Source: Marisa cornuarietis
Lineage: Eukaryota; Mollusca; Gastropoda; Architaenioglossa; Ampullariidae
Assembly: GCA_004794655.1 (NCBI GenBank)
Contig: SMMW01000576.1
Span: forward strand, 4,522,001-4,586,000
DNA length: 64,000 nucleotides
Direction: 5' to 3'
Shown here: positions 41,378-55,432 of the stretch, piece after piece
How the letters are laid out: each line of letters opens with the position of its first letter
How positions within the stretch are numbered: position 1 is the stretch's first letter
Position numbers and translations under genes: made by a program
Notes under the pieces: model-generated
Told to the model about the DNA's origin: nothing
Seen by the model: only the letters and a program-made list of their open reading frames with translations
Database searches by the model: none

Positions 41378-41514
41378 CTCATCTTCTCTCCCTCTCACTG
41401 CTTTACCTTCCCTAAGCCTTTATAAAGTCAGATACCCACTGCTGAAAGCCTGGTCGGAGGGCTGAATTTCGGTGGGCTACACCAACAACCACTGCTCTGA
41501 CCACCCGGCTGTCA
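41378..41514 (-). repeat. tRNA-derived SINE copy
   Basis: On the minus strand the head AGCCGGGTGGTCAGAGCAGT resembles a tRNA A-box region and is followed by AGTGGGTATCTG and a TTAGGGAAGGTAAAG tail. The same head and middle occur at 57340-57480, so it is a dispersed family. Its B box is degraded. Confidence 0.65.
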
Positions 41515-44500
41515 GTTTTAATTCCACGTAACAATCAGTGAAAACTCAGTAACGTACAGACATTTTATATCTAAAACTTAACTTGCTTTGGGACTACCCT
41601 GGATATCTTTAATACCCAGTCAAATCGTTTCCAAGTAAAAATTCAAGAGGAGGGTAAGTGAAGGAGATTTGGGTGGGAAGGAAACTGAAAACTGAACATC
41701 GCAGTATGCCAGGTACTGAATATATTAGCTGACCGTAACAGAATGTATTTAATTTCGTGTGTCGTTTAGTTTTCCTTTTCACTCCTTTTTCATTAGTTAA
41801 TTTATTCCTTTCTTTCATTTTTGCATCCATTCATTCTTTAAATGACGTAACAAGCCAGTTGTAGACATAATATTTATTTGTTATAAATAGACGCGCCTGC
41901 AATAATTCCTATTTTTAGAAATAATGCGCGCCTATTGTAGTTTCTACTACATAAATGAAACATATTTAACGTTATTTTTTTACTCTCGCTTTATGTACGT
42001 ATGTATGTGTATATACCATCTAAACTATGTTTTACATTCTTTGATTTGCATATTCGTTTGTTGTACATTTGGTGGTAAATGTCCCCAGTCATGATTATGA
42101 AAGTTTTATTCCTGTCTTCTTTCATTCTCTTTTCTTTCTTTCATCTCAGCTCTCTCTCTCTCTTCTTTTTTTGTATTGTTATTTCCAAAAAAGTCTTGAC
42201 TGAAGCCTCTCTGTCCTCTCTCGTTCGGAGAGAGACGGAGCGTGCAGTACGATGCGCACGTGCAATGTGTTCTGAATGTGTGACGCTGTGACGACAGCGT
42301 TTATCGAGAGGTTCTCTGCGATAACATAGCACGTAGCGGTTGATAACAGGGGTCGTCCTAATTAAAGGTGTACTAGAGTTTAACAAGAAATTAAAGATCT
42401 GGTACAGTGCACTTGTTAAATGTCAAGAAAGATTAAACTCAAAATAAAACATTATTTCCCCAAATTTTAATAACTGACACCTCCTTCGACACACTCCTGA
42501 AAGAGGTTAAACACGTGGAATCAAAAATGCAGTTGAGTATGTTTACATTGTCAAGGGTACAACCAATGGGAGAGAGCTTAGATCCCATTAACACAATGTT
42601 ATTAACATAATATCCGTGGACATTTTGTGATCTCACATGTTTCACCTCTTTGTGTGGATGGTTAACAGTTTAAAGTCTTAAACCTTGACAACAACAAAAA
42701 GCATTTTGTACAAAACTCAGCCATTCACTTAAGAAAAATTTACTCAGGAAGCCTTTGAGCTCAGATTTGTTGGAAATTTTTTCATAACATATTCCTTGTC
42801 ATTTGATAAAAATGTGTAGTGAATGTTTGGTTTCGAAAACCACATGGATATTGACTTAATCCAAGCTCCTGAAGTTAATGAAGGCGCATGTAATGTCGCA
42901 GAAATTATTTTGACCTCCTTTCAAAACCCCGCTGCGAATGGCGATGTTTCCGGTTGAGGTCTCACGAGAGATTTGTTTGTTTGTTTGTTTAGATTTCTGG
43001 AATCATTGTCTCCTGGAATTAAATTATTTGATCAGAAAATATTTGTACACTGGGGTTAGCCTTTACACAAGGCCGCCTAGTTTATAGGTCTGCAACACCA
43101 GATGCTTGGCCAGTCTGTGACCGCGTGAAACCTGTCCTATTGGCCTCATGTGACGGTAACCATGTCAACGCAGATTATAAGCTAGATGTTTTTCTGCTCG
43201 GCTCGTATATCTGCTGAGAACATGTACTTTTCAATGTTTTTGTCGTGTAAATTCCGTTGTTTGTTGGACAGTTCTTGTTCCAAGAAAACTTTTGAGTGTC
43301 TATGGAACTAAAAAATTTCTGGAACCTTTCCAAATGTTGTTACTATTAAGGCATTCACTTTTCCAACAGCAGTCACATGACCAGACTAGCGTGTTTGTCC
43401 CGCAATTGTCATAAATGACAGTTTTGAATGTCTCGAGAATTTTCGCCGACAGGTGATACGAGGGGAATTAGGACAGCCTGCACCTAACAACTAAACACCC
43501 TAATCACTCTTTCCCCCTTCACTCTTTTGACCTCTCTCCGGGGTCACCGTAATTTTGTCTGTCATTTGAAGCAAACATTCTTGAACTGGGGACGGGAGTG
43601 GTTTCCTTAGATCGTAGCCAGCGCCAGAGCAGTCCCTACGACATTCACTTTAGTCAATGGCGGTTTGTTACAGGAGTGTTCAGTCGAGGGTGTGTGATTT
43701 ATTATAGGTACGAAGTTAAATCCCGTGACTTCATCAAAAATGTTAGACACAACAAAGTAGACATGAAGACGCCAGAACGGACACCACTGTCTAGCCAGTG
43801 CTTACAGTGCGTTTATTATGAGCCCATCGCGAGTGGGCCAACAGCTACAGCCCTGCCATGGAGACACATATCATCAAATAATTACACTAGCCACGTGTTC
43901 GTATATGGTAAAACACACGACTGATGATCTAGCGACATTTATAGCCTTCACACTTGTGCTTAGGTGAAACTACACAGCCCACAGTCTAAGGGATTTGCTG
44001 TTTCAGGGGCAGGAGACTGTCCAGCTGTTGTCTTCATCATTAATTCACCCAAGGTGCTGGCTGATCTTGAAGTCTTTAAAAAGGTGTGTTGCACGGAAAC
44101 TGGTCCTTTTGATGTTAGCTGCATAAGTGTTTGTGGAAACAGGGTAGCTTTCGTCTTAGGTGGAGTGGTAGACGTCTGGATAGCGGGTGGACAGGTGGAG
44201 TGGTGAGCATGCGCACGTGAGAAAAATCTCGTGATGTCTGTTGTTTCAAGGGCCGCCGAGAGTCCGTGACTTCCAGGGTCCGCTATTCACGCCGAAAGAT
44301 CGAACGATGTTCGATTAACGCCTTTAAGCGCCGCCACTCCCTCAACATCCGGCTCTTAACCACAGTCTCCGACTTCCTGCCGCGAAACTCCAGGATTACT
44401 TACCCGGATGTGGAGAGTCCTCATCGTGGGTTGAACGTTGGCGAGAAGAAAAGAAGACCAGAAAAGGCGGAGATCACCCCCACCCCGTCTCGTTCTTTTT

Positions 44501-44873
44501 CTGAACGTCCTTGAAAAAGGAAACTTTCAGCCTCAAGTTCTTGGCGTATCTTCCATCCATCCATTAATTAATCAATCAATCGATACCCACGCTTCTTCTT
44601 GCAGCTGCTGAGACTATAACGCGTCTTGTCTTTATGACCACGTTCTTGACATGAAGAAACTTCTACCAAACTTTGGGAGACCGAAAGTTTAAGGGCAACT
44701 CACGATGTCACACTTGATATACAGATCAGAGTTTCTAGATCATCAGTAGAATACGTGGGACATGTGTTCGATTATACACATTCCAGCCAACTGTAGAAAA
44801 TAAGAGTAAGCTCACTTGATGCATACACAAACACACACACAAACGAAACCAACTGCACCTGGGGATCGCACAC

Positions 44874-45256
44874 TCAGTTGCCGTTAACTTGAAATGGAGT
44901 GAACATGGAGTAGTCGTAGACAATGTATCCCGGGTGTTTTTGCAAGTTGGCTGTGGCCACTTCACTCGACGCTGAGTTTATCTGACATGTGTGCAGGCCA
45001 TTCCCATCGGATTTGTATTCGTAGTTAAACGAGCCGCAGGCGTCGAAACTCAGGCATTTCATAGCACAGCGAACTTTTGACGACACTGCAAAGGTCTGAA
45101 TCACGTGACCGGTAATTATGCAATCCCTGATGCCCTTGGTGTTGAAGACGTTCTCTCTCCTCTTGGAAGTCTCTTTGGCCCAGGCCATGGCTTTGCGGGT
45201 CGTCTCGTCGTCTAGATCAGACTGAATGGCTTGCACGAACTCAACTTTACTTAGAC
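44874..45256 (-). CDS. Lectin-TSP1-PAN gene exon 8: PAN/apple-like domain and stop
   Basis: A charged helix leads to [26 protein letters not shown] and HTCQINSA, the cysteine pattern of a PAN/apple domain. The protein ends FQVNGN then TGA. 127 codons including stop. PAN assignment is by pattern, not by search. Confidence 0.82.
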
Positions 45257-48200
45257 CTTGAACACACGAAAAGCAGTTTATCAGAGTCAAAGGTCACAAT
45301 TATGCACAAAGGCTAAATGAAAACAGTAAGAAAAAAGCGAGATCGTGAGAAAGCTACATGCACGTAATACAACCGAGCTCCTGCTTGCTGCTGCTGCTAT
45401 TGATGATGAGGAGGAGGAGGATCGCTTATATATCGCTGTTCCCAAACAAAACTTACACAGCTTTACAAAAACTACTTAAATTTGTACTAACGGAAACCTC
45501 TTTTGTTCTCTGCAGACACACGTGTGTGTAGTCTAGGGGAAGAAATCATCGCATACATTCCTTACACAGGCAAACCAATCACATAACTTGGAGAGTTATC
45601 GCTGCGAACGTCTGTTGTGTTTGCAGGGTGGTTGTAGCTGGAATAGCAAGAATGTGGATTGTCTGACCTGGGCATTGCGGTACACAGTTTCCCACTGCGG
45701 ACTCCGGACCCTTGCAGCCGCTAGATGGCGTGCCGTCATCCTGGAAACAAGATCTCGTTCGCGTGCGATTTCCCTTGCCGCACGTGCTGCTACACGATGT
45801 CCACGGACTCCACTCCGCCCACCTCCCTGCTGTCACGTGATGTGAAAACACCCGGAATGAATAGTTAATACTTACTGTAACTGACTAGTGGAAATCAGTT
45901 GCTTTGGCTCAGCATTCGCACTCGCTTTCCCATGCGCACGCGCGCGCGCGCACACACACACACACACTCTCCAGCTTTGAGTCAGGTATGAAGACAAAAC
46001 AAAACGCTGACTCTGAAGGTGAAAAACAAATTAAGGTGGGATAACTCGGCTTACCGGTACAATGGTCTAGATTACAGTTTTCCTTGTCTTCTTGGCTGCC
46101 GGTGCAGTCTTTATTATCACCTGTGGTACACGATCGCTGCCGAGTTCTCTCCCCTTCCCCGCAGGTTTCGCTGCAGCTTCCCCACGAGCCCCAGTCCGAC
46201 CACTCTGGAAAGATTGTGGTTTTGGAAAGAGTCTTTAAGCGTTCTTTGTATTTCACGTTCATCAAATGCTTGAGAAATAGTGAACAAATATGTACACACA
46301 TTTTTAGGTCTGTGGGGGCCACAGTTTTTGCTACTATCTTGGTTAAGGTCAAGGTAAGATACTATTCTCTAAATCTGAAACTGAAATCTGAATACAGCTC
46401 TTTCGTTTTCAAGATACACGCTACAAACATCACCATTGATTGATAGAAGTTCGTACACAGATTCGTATAATTAGCATATTTTCAAGCTCTCCCAGTTGCT
46501 GAGGTCTTCACATCATAAACATATGCACGTATAATCCTGACATCCGTGGTGTTGACCTTGTTGACCTGCTATTCTCCACATGGTGGTGTTTGTAGGGGAG
46601 GGGGATCTCGAGAACGGAAGGAAGGTATTCACCCACAAATCTTACACTGAATCGTACCCAAAGCAGAAAAATGCACCCCGCCCAGCTCATATTTCAATGC
46701 ATATCCCAGTCGTGGTCTGTTAGTGAAAAGGAAAATAGTGGCACGCTCGTCCAACTGCCGTCTTAAATATGAATCTTCAATCTTCAATCGCAAATCTTCA
46801 GTCTTCAATCCTCAATCATTCTTTTTTTTCAAGATACCAGACAGCCTTAAAGAACAAGGTATCCATCTCACCTGGACAGCTCTGAATCTGGCAGCTCGTT
46901 GTCTCATTATTATTTCCGGGGCATGATTGTTTATCCAGTGTAGAATTTCCGCAGGAACGAGATCTCAACTTTTGACCTTGTCCACACGTAACGGAGCACG
47001 AGCCCCAAGTCGTCCATGTGCTCCAAGATGGATCTGAAACCAGAAATGAACAATAGGAGTCAAAGTTTGGATTATATTGCATCTAAATTCCCGAATTTTT
47101 AGCAAAATCATCGGCACGAAAAATCTCACTCCAAAGGAAAATATCGTGAAGAGAAGACAAGAGAAGGCGAAAGAAAAAAACTAAGAAAAGGGAGATAAAT
47201 ACGTAAGAAAGAGTGAAGTGGGAAGCTGTCCAGACATCTGCTTAAAAAAATTGTTTCGCAGGATATCGCATACATGTATTCTTGCTATCACATCTTCTGG
47301 CATCTGCCCACTGTAACATTCGTTTGCTCCTCTCGGACGACACGGTCAGTTGCGGAACAGTTGAGTAGAACCACTCTTCACGGTCTCTGAACTTAATGTA
47401 GTGGGTCGAAGAGGATACAACTGAAGGAGGGAAAAGTAGAAGGTGGGGCTGATATATGCAATTAATGGCAACGGCGATGAGGAGAAGGAGGAGAAACCGC
47501 AGTCCGCTACGTGGACGACATTTGCAGTCTCTGTGGGTGGTGTCAATAGCCGTGTGACTGTGTAGCCCAGACTTCACTAACATTTTATTGTAACCGTAGC
47601 CGATGTTTTCTCACGGCCAACTGCGTCCATTGATTTCTCGGTGTTCACCGTTCAGCACGAAAACACAACTTGATGTGAGAATCTCATCAGACTGTTAAAT
47701 GCCATTTATTTGTGCACTTAAAGAACAGTGTAATATTGAAGGAGCATGAACTTTTTATGCAAGCATGAACTGATAACTTTTAGTCTTTCTTCAGCCACAC
47801 ATTAAAGAAGGACATTTTATTTGACACTTCATTTGAAAGATCCTGATTAGGAAACTGCAATGTTAAAACTCGTATTAAAGTTTTAAGTACTCAATGTTCT
47901 TTCAAGACAACGAGACATACAAAGTCAAATCTGTTGTTAACTTTGAGGTGTGATGGACCCACAACTGGTCTGCACTCAGTAACAGACGATCGTGTTCAAA
48001 TTACAAACTAATGATTTTCCATTGTTTCACGGATGTGGGATGATCCAAAAACATTGCTTCCTGTAAATGTAATATTTTAGATTATGTGCACAGGGTAGAG
48101 AAAGAGAGAGAAGTGCCGCCAGTCTCTTGTAGTTCCAAGCACCCAGCAGCGATATAAAAATAACGAACAATAAAAACGATTAGTTGGTCAGTGGGAGACT

Positions 48201-49004
48201 CGTTAAACAACGACATAAAAAATATTAACCGGTAAAAGCGTTATTTCGGAGAGTGGCTAGATGACTGTATAAGGTCTTTTAGTGAGTCTTTTTCTATCCC
48301 TGCCCACGGATGTCCACACACATAAAATCTTGCCGCTTGCCATCCGGTAATGTTCCCTGAAGGTGATTAGAATGAATGTCTAACCGCTCTCGTTGGAAGG
48401 TTAGAGACAAACCCGAGTTAAAGGACCAGTTGAGGGTGCAAAATCTGTTAGCTAATGATTGGGCAAAGCTCTTTACAAGATAGTTTTCTCCAAAAACTGG
48501 GTAAATACAGACTCCTTCCGTTCTCAAAACACACGCCTACTAGCATCCCAGTGCACAGAAAAATGTCAACGGAGGTCGGCAATATCCTCAATACCTTACA
48601 TTGTGAAGTCCGCAGCCAATTGTAAAACTAGGAAAACTTGTTCATTCTCAAAGCTGCTGAAATCGTATTTTGATTTAATTAAACATTAAAAAAATTCCTG
48701 TGATTACTATGTCACGAAAATATGGTGTTAATAAGTATAATACAGACGAGTGTAGCCTTGAAGATAAGTATAATACAGACGAATGTATCCTTGAAGATAA
48801 GTATAATACAGAGAGTGTAGTCTTGAAGATAAGTATAATACAGAACATTGTAGCCTTGAAGATAAGTATAATACAGACCAGTGTAGACTGGAAGATGCAA
48901 GAAAAGAGCACCTTAAATAACTATTCATAGCATCTGTGGGCCATAAATCGTTTGTTATTGAGAATCTTGTGCCAGCAGGTCGTTGTTTTCCTAGGTGATG
49001 GTGA

Positions 49005-49088
<84 letters not shown>

Positions 49089-51050
49089 AGTGTTATCCAT
49101 TACATTTTCAAAATAACAGTAGGCGGCGGGAAGAAAGAAATATAGAGGTAAAAGCTCCAAATTGAATGAATGAATGTGGGAGTGAGATAATGGATACAAA
49201 AAAATTTCTGTCTTCACTTGGCACTAGAGATGGAGGGACTTTCACCGAATTTCTTTTGTTTTTCGACACCTTCCTATCAACCACATATCTACTTTTGTCT
49301 GAATTTCTAAAACAGCTGCTTAGACCCATCGAGGAATTCTCTACCACTTTGAAAGATTTCCTGCCCCTCTATTCCATTCCCTTCTTGGATGGTGTGAACT
49401 CAAGCAGGCTGTAACGAGACCCTGCCCCTTAATGGAGTATCGGTGAGATTGCTGATCGACTGATCCTGATGCCCGCCGCACGTGAGAGTTCATTCAAACA
49501 GAAAATAGAAAACGGGTGTTGTCTTTTACCCAGTTGTTGATATCATTTACGGGTCATGAAACCCTTGTTACACAAACCACTTTGCCAGCAAGTAGGCCGC
49601 TGATGGTAATGGCTGGCTCTTAACAACATCCACGTAACACCCGCCTACAAATCGTATCACGTGTGCATCGGTGATCGGCGGGATTTGGAGATGTGGATGC
49701 AATCGCAGAATCCGTCACAAACGAGGCTCTACTGAAGTTTCTTCTTATCTTTCTCTTCATCTTTCGTTGTCTTCAAAGGCATTTCCTTCATTCGATGAAA
49801 ACCGCTTGTCTATCGGTTTGCGCCCGGAGGCTGTTCCGAGGCGGATGTGAGCAGATGTCAGCCTTAATACCCTGCACGGTCCCTGCTAGTAGTTGAGCAT
49901 TTGGGTTAGAGGCTGTTTGGGTTAGAGTTGTCTGTATGTGAACAAGTGTGAGAAATCTTCGGCTGCATGCATTCCCATGGTGCGGGTGTCGTTCCTGTGA
50001 CGTATATATTAACAGACGAAGGACGCTGGCGACATGAAATGAGGTGAGGACAAACATGACACGTGACCGTGATGAACCCTACCGGACGCTGGGCAGTCTG
50101 ATGTTTGGCACTGCTCCTGTTCGCTCGATATCCCAGAACACCTGGTCGTAGTCCACGATGACCACCGCGACCCTGAGGTGCAATTGCGAGACCTCGTTCT
50201 GGTGCCGGAACCACAGGTGACACTGCACTTGCTCCACGCGCCCCAGGGACTCCAGGCTGCAGCAGCTGCAAGCACAGACAAGCTTGCAACAGCGTCTACC
50301 ACACGTGTAAGATCACAAGGGAAACTTAGAGCACTTCACGGGGTATGAAGCACGCACGTGATATGAGGCCATGGTACGAAGCTTTCATGTTTGATCACGT
50401 GCTGGTGTTCCTAGAAATAGCAGCACTGCGCTGGTAGGTGGGAACGACAAAGGCAATGACTATTTGTTGGAGTAGTTGTGGAAGCAGGAAATTCACAGAC
50501 CATTTTTATTCTTCGTTTTTTTTTTTTTTATCTTTCTTCTTCTTTTTCTTTCTTTCTTACTTCCTTCCGTCTTCGTTCTCTTTCTTCCTTTCTTCTTATT
50601 CTTCTTTTTCTTCATCTTCTTGTTATCGGCATAAACAATATCGCACTCTTCGACAAATGGTGATTCATTGAGTTATTACCTCATTCATTCATTTGTTGAC
50701 TATTTTCAACCCGCTTAGAAATATGCTTACTTGTGAACACTAATACACATTTTCTGCTTCCTTTTGTGGTTTTGTTTTGTTTTGCAATACCCAAGTTAAA
50801 GTATAGAAGAGAGTGGTTCGCTCCCCTTCCCTCAAGAAAACAGTCATGTACATCATCAAGCAGCTACATAACAAATAAATACAGTGGAAACATAAAAAAA
50901 TTACAACAGCACATAATCCTAAACTCGTTTTTTTAGCGGATTCGTTCACTTCTGATTATCACAGACCTGTTTATCACCTCGCAGGTGTCATCTTCTGTGA
51001 CACCCACCTGTCAGCTCTACTTGCGACTTTCTTCCAAACACCACCTCCAG

Positions 51051-51095
<45 letters not shown>

Positions 51096-51519
51096 ACAAA
51101 CACACACACACACACAAACACATACACACACACACTTGTGACGACCCTTGACGTCTCGCACACGCATGCGTTCTGTAAACTTACTTGCGTTCACCTCGCA
51201 CACATAAGCATAGGTGAGACTGCAGTTCCTCAGGTAAAAAACCTTGCCGCTGTTCCAGTTGGTGTTGGTGGACTCCACCGATACACATCCCCGTCCGCCA
51301 GTGATGTCGACATTTATCTTCGCCTCTATTTTTCCATTGTTTAGGGCGGTGCCATCACCCCACCTGTACTCTCCACTATCCTGATTGGTCAACCCAGTCC
51401 AGTAGTAATCAACTGATGCACTAAGGACCAAAGTAAAACATAAAATTATGATGGATTGTTACAAGTACAGAAAAAAAGTTATGAAGGTCTTTGAAAAATA
51501 CCTTATCCCTGCTGCGATA

Positions 51520-51571
<52 letters not shown>

Positions 51572-51756
51572 CGATGCCTTCTAGGCTGCAGCTCAGTAAA
51601 AATATCATCTTTTTTTTCCTCACACACACAAAATGAAAGATACCCTCATAGATATAAGCGAAGGTTGGATCTAAGGAATTCATTCATGTTAATCATGACG
51701 ATAGCATTTGAAATACAAAATGTTGGTTAACAGATATTGTAATAAAGATCATCAGG

Positions 51757-51808
<52 letters not shown>

Positions 51809-54800
51809 CCTCTTGGCCATATCACGGATGCCGTCCAGCACTTTGTCAACTTCCGTTTCGGAGTTAAGGGAAGTAAGCACGCCTCCGTCCCCTTCACAGG
51901 CCTTCTGGGCCATGTCCCAGCTCTTGGACTCCGAGTGGAAGTAATAGCAGCTGCTCCCATAGGACAGGTCGCTTGATGTGGGACACGAGTCGGATGCTAG
52001 TTCGTGAAAGTATAGTTTGAATCAAATATAACTAATTTTTACAAAATAACTGAAATTTTTAATGCATCTTTCAAAAATATCTTCTGAGACAGACTCCATG
52101 TAGTTTTTTTAAGGCACAGAAAGAGTAGAAACGCTTGATAAGATTTATTCATGAACAATACTGACATACAAACAACGCATCCATGTTTGCATCCGGGTGC
52201 CCTACATCACCCTCACTCCACTACCACCACCTCCCTTGCACAACTAGTCGCTTTTACATTCTTCCTCCTCGTTGCATGGTTGGTCATCCATTCCAGGTAC
52301 CTCAAGCTCAGCCATGGATACCTGTAGGCGTAGAAAGCGCCCAGCTGCAATTCAGTAATTGCTTGCCTTGACCCCTGACCTATCAGGAAACTGTCACTCA
52401 AAAGCCGCCTGGGGCCATGGCCCACCTTATCAACAACCGTGAAAACAACTCACGCAAAAGCAGGTTTTTAAATGTCACAGTGCCATGCAAAAAGGCCGTC
52501 TTATCAAGTCGCTAAAGGTATGTAAATCACACGGTCTGCTCTATCAAAACAAATTTTGCGCAAGTAACTCTAACAAAACAAAGCAAAACAAATCCTGAAT
52601 GAAGACTGTTTAATACGGCAATGCGTAACTGAACAGCTATCGAGCATCCATTAGCATATTGGAAGCCCGTGCACTGATAGGTCAGTAAGGTGGAGAGCTG
52701 TTTGAATCGGGCGAAGATGAAGGACGAAGGTGAGGGGAGAGGAGAGGAGGAAAGCGCGGGCTGGGGGAGGAGAGGCTGCTGGGGGTCTAGTGTGACATCC
52801 ACAGCAACAGCATTCACCACCGATTCTGGTTAGTTGTCCAGTGATGTCGATCAATGTAAGACAGGGAAACCATTCGCATCGATTTCATGCCATTCAATGT
52901 CGCTTCAATTATTTTATTTTTTTTATTGTATTTTGGGAGGAAATAAATGGAAAAACATCCTGATCACATTGCTCCTAATCCGGGAATGAAAGAACATTTG
53001 CACAGAGGTCAGACATTCATTTTATTGAAATGCCCAAACAACTTTTCAAGCTAAGAGTTTCCTTTCAAATTTACATTTCTTCATTGTTTTTATAATTGTT
53101 TGAAATTTTGACCGCTTTTTTCTAATAAGATCAATATAAGCCGATGTGTGACTGTGGAAGGGCTGTACAACTACCAACACGCTCCTAAGACTAAATCCAC
53201 AGGATGTGAGGTTGGGCCAGGTCCATTTTCATGCCTGAGTTAAAAATAAAACTGGGGGGGGGGATCAAAGCTAGATGAGATCATTGAGCAGGTGGTGTGG
53301 CCATTGAACAGGTGGGCCGATCTGTTGTCGGTTGTCTCTACTTCCGAAGGACATCAAGGCTGTTGTTCACCCCCTCCCTCCCCCGACCACCCTGGCTCGC
53401 GCATGTGGCGGAGAGAATTGCTGTTCAATAAGATTGTTATCTCCGGGCTAGATAACTCAGGCAAACATTTGCCTATAAGGTCTAAAGTTACTCTAATGCT
53501 ACAGTAAACGAGAGCCAGGCGTGAACAAACATAATACAAGGAAAACAACATTGCTGAAATATCTGTCTCAGCTTTGCTCGTGAAGTAAATTATTGAAGCA
53601 TTTACTGTAATTAACGTAATCATCCCATAAATGCATTTTAACAGAGTAAATAATAAAATCTTTTTAGTAAACATTTTTATTACAATTTACCAAGTCTAGA
53701 TCACAACTTTTCAAGCTTAAAAGGCAATACCTATAAAAAAAAGTCTGTTTTTTCTCATGACAAAGCTGTTAATAGTGCTGGTAACCATGGTAAGAAAGAT
53801 TCGTCATAATAGTATGGTTTCTGTCCAAGCACCAAGAGAATATTTCAATACTATCAGGTCCCTACATTTCCCAAAAAAATCAACTCAGCACATATTGGAG
53901 GTTAAGAGGCAAAAAAACAACAACTAAATCATGCACTACTGCTAAGAGTTAAGACATGCAACTGGTTTGTGGTTGAACAGGATGTAGCAGAAGATAAGTT
54001 ATGGGGATCATTGTTGGTGTTGCATGGTTCTAAGCAGTTAGCACAAATAATAAAATTTTAATAGAATAATAAAAAGAAAGCTTTATAGACTAAAATTATT
54101 TTATTTTAAAGCTCTTTGTCATGATTACCTCATTGAGGTTACCTGATAAAGCTACTCAAGGTCCTGTAATCTAGACACAGATTTTAACACAAAACAAACA
54201 GAAAAAATCTCATTAATTAAAAATTAACCAGTTGTTAGTTAAGTGGTTAAGTACACTATAAGAAGATTAGCGATATTTTTTACATCGTGTTGGTTAACTT
54301 ACTTCTTTCAGAAGTGTGGAGAAAAACACTTACCAGCATAATTTTAAGTGGTTTTATTTGTCATAATCACTTTACATTGATAAATCTCTGATTTTTAAAC
54401 TTGAGGCATGTTTGTATGTTAGAATCGTTCTTCAAACCACCAGTGATATAATCACCAAACTAACAACAATAGCGATGTCATGTTTTCAAAGAAAATAAGA
54501 ATAATGTGTTTATCAGTCTGTCTAATTAACCTGTGTAAGAGAGATACAATTTTTTTTTTTTTGCAGTTCTATTTATTTCATCTTACTCACTACTAAATGT
54601 AGTCTATTGTCGCCAATAATCTATAAATGCTGAAACTGTAAGGGGATTTTAGAATTGCGAGACCAGTAACTGTCTACATAACTGCAGCCTGACACAGCAA
54701 AATTACCTAATTAGTCTTTTAAAAAAATAGAACAGAAGAAATGGTCTGACATATTTTACATACGACTGTCTACATAGCTGCCGCCTGACTCAGCAAAACT

Positions 54801-55361
54801 ACCCAATTATTCTTTGAAAAAAAGAAACAGAAAAAATTGGTCTGCAATACACCATGTAATTTATTGCGCAGTACAATGCCTCAAGACATAATGAATGAGG
54901 TAAAGACCTCATTAACCAAGAGGAACCTGCAAGTAAGATTTAGTGGTTTTATAGAGGGGCGCAAAGTCCGCTGACTTTATATCAAATGGAGTGTGTATGA
55001 TGTGTGCTTGACCTTACAAAGAGGTGTCAAAGCATTGCCAATATTTCCTTCACCAAAATTACGAGCGGTTTTACAATGTTTATCGTGGCCATATCTGAAA
55101 CCACGATATTCCGTGCAAGCACATTAATAATTCCGAGTGATAAATATTTACGTAACCCATAGCACGGCCACAAGAAGGAATGAGAGCAATACTGTGTTCC
55201 CATTGAACTTCTCTGACGGTTATTTTTGGAGATGAAGAGTGTCTAAAGAGAGACGGAGACAAAAAAAACTAAGTGAAAAGGTTGAAACAAACACAAAAAG
55301 TTAATAATAGCAGAGCAAGCAAACAGAGTAAAAGAGGTGAGACAAGGATGATGATGATTAT

Positions 55362-55432
<71 letters not shown>

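Larger units (their letters stand above)
36620..44873. other. Intergenic region between the two genes
   Basis: 8.3 kb, presumably containing the SVEP1 promoter near its low-coordinate end and the 3' UTR of the lectin gene near its high end. No exon, TATA box or poly(A) signal could be assigned with confidence. It holds a degenerate tandem repeat, a SINE copy and a GACA run. Confidence 0.5.
47034..50082. other. Intron 4 of the lectin-TSP1-PAN gene
   Basis: 3 kb with no extra TSP1 or other exon found. Contains the 33-bp minisatellite and the GAAA microsatellite listed separately. Confidence 0.65.

Noticed and set aside
43598..43924. 108-codon plus-strand open frame
   Set aside because: No domain, no supporting exon structure; likely chance.
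48733..48897. CRISPR-like regular repeats
   Set aside because: Copies are adjacent without unique spacers, in a eukaryotic intron; simple minisatellite.
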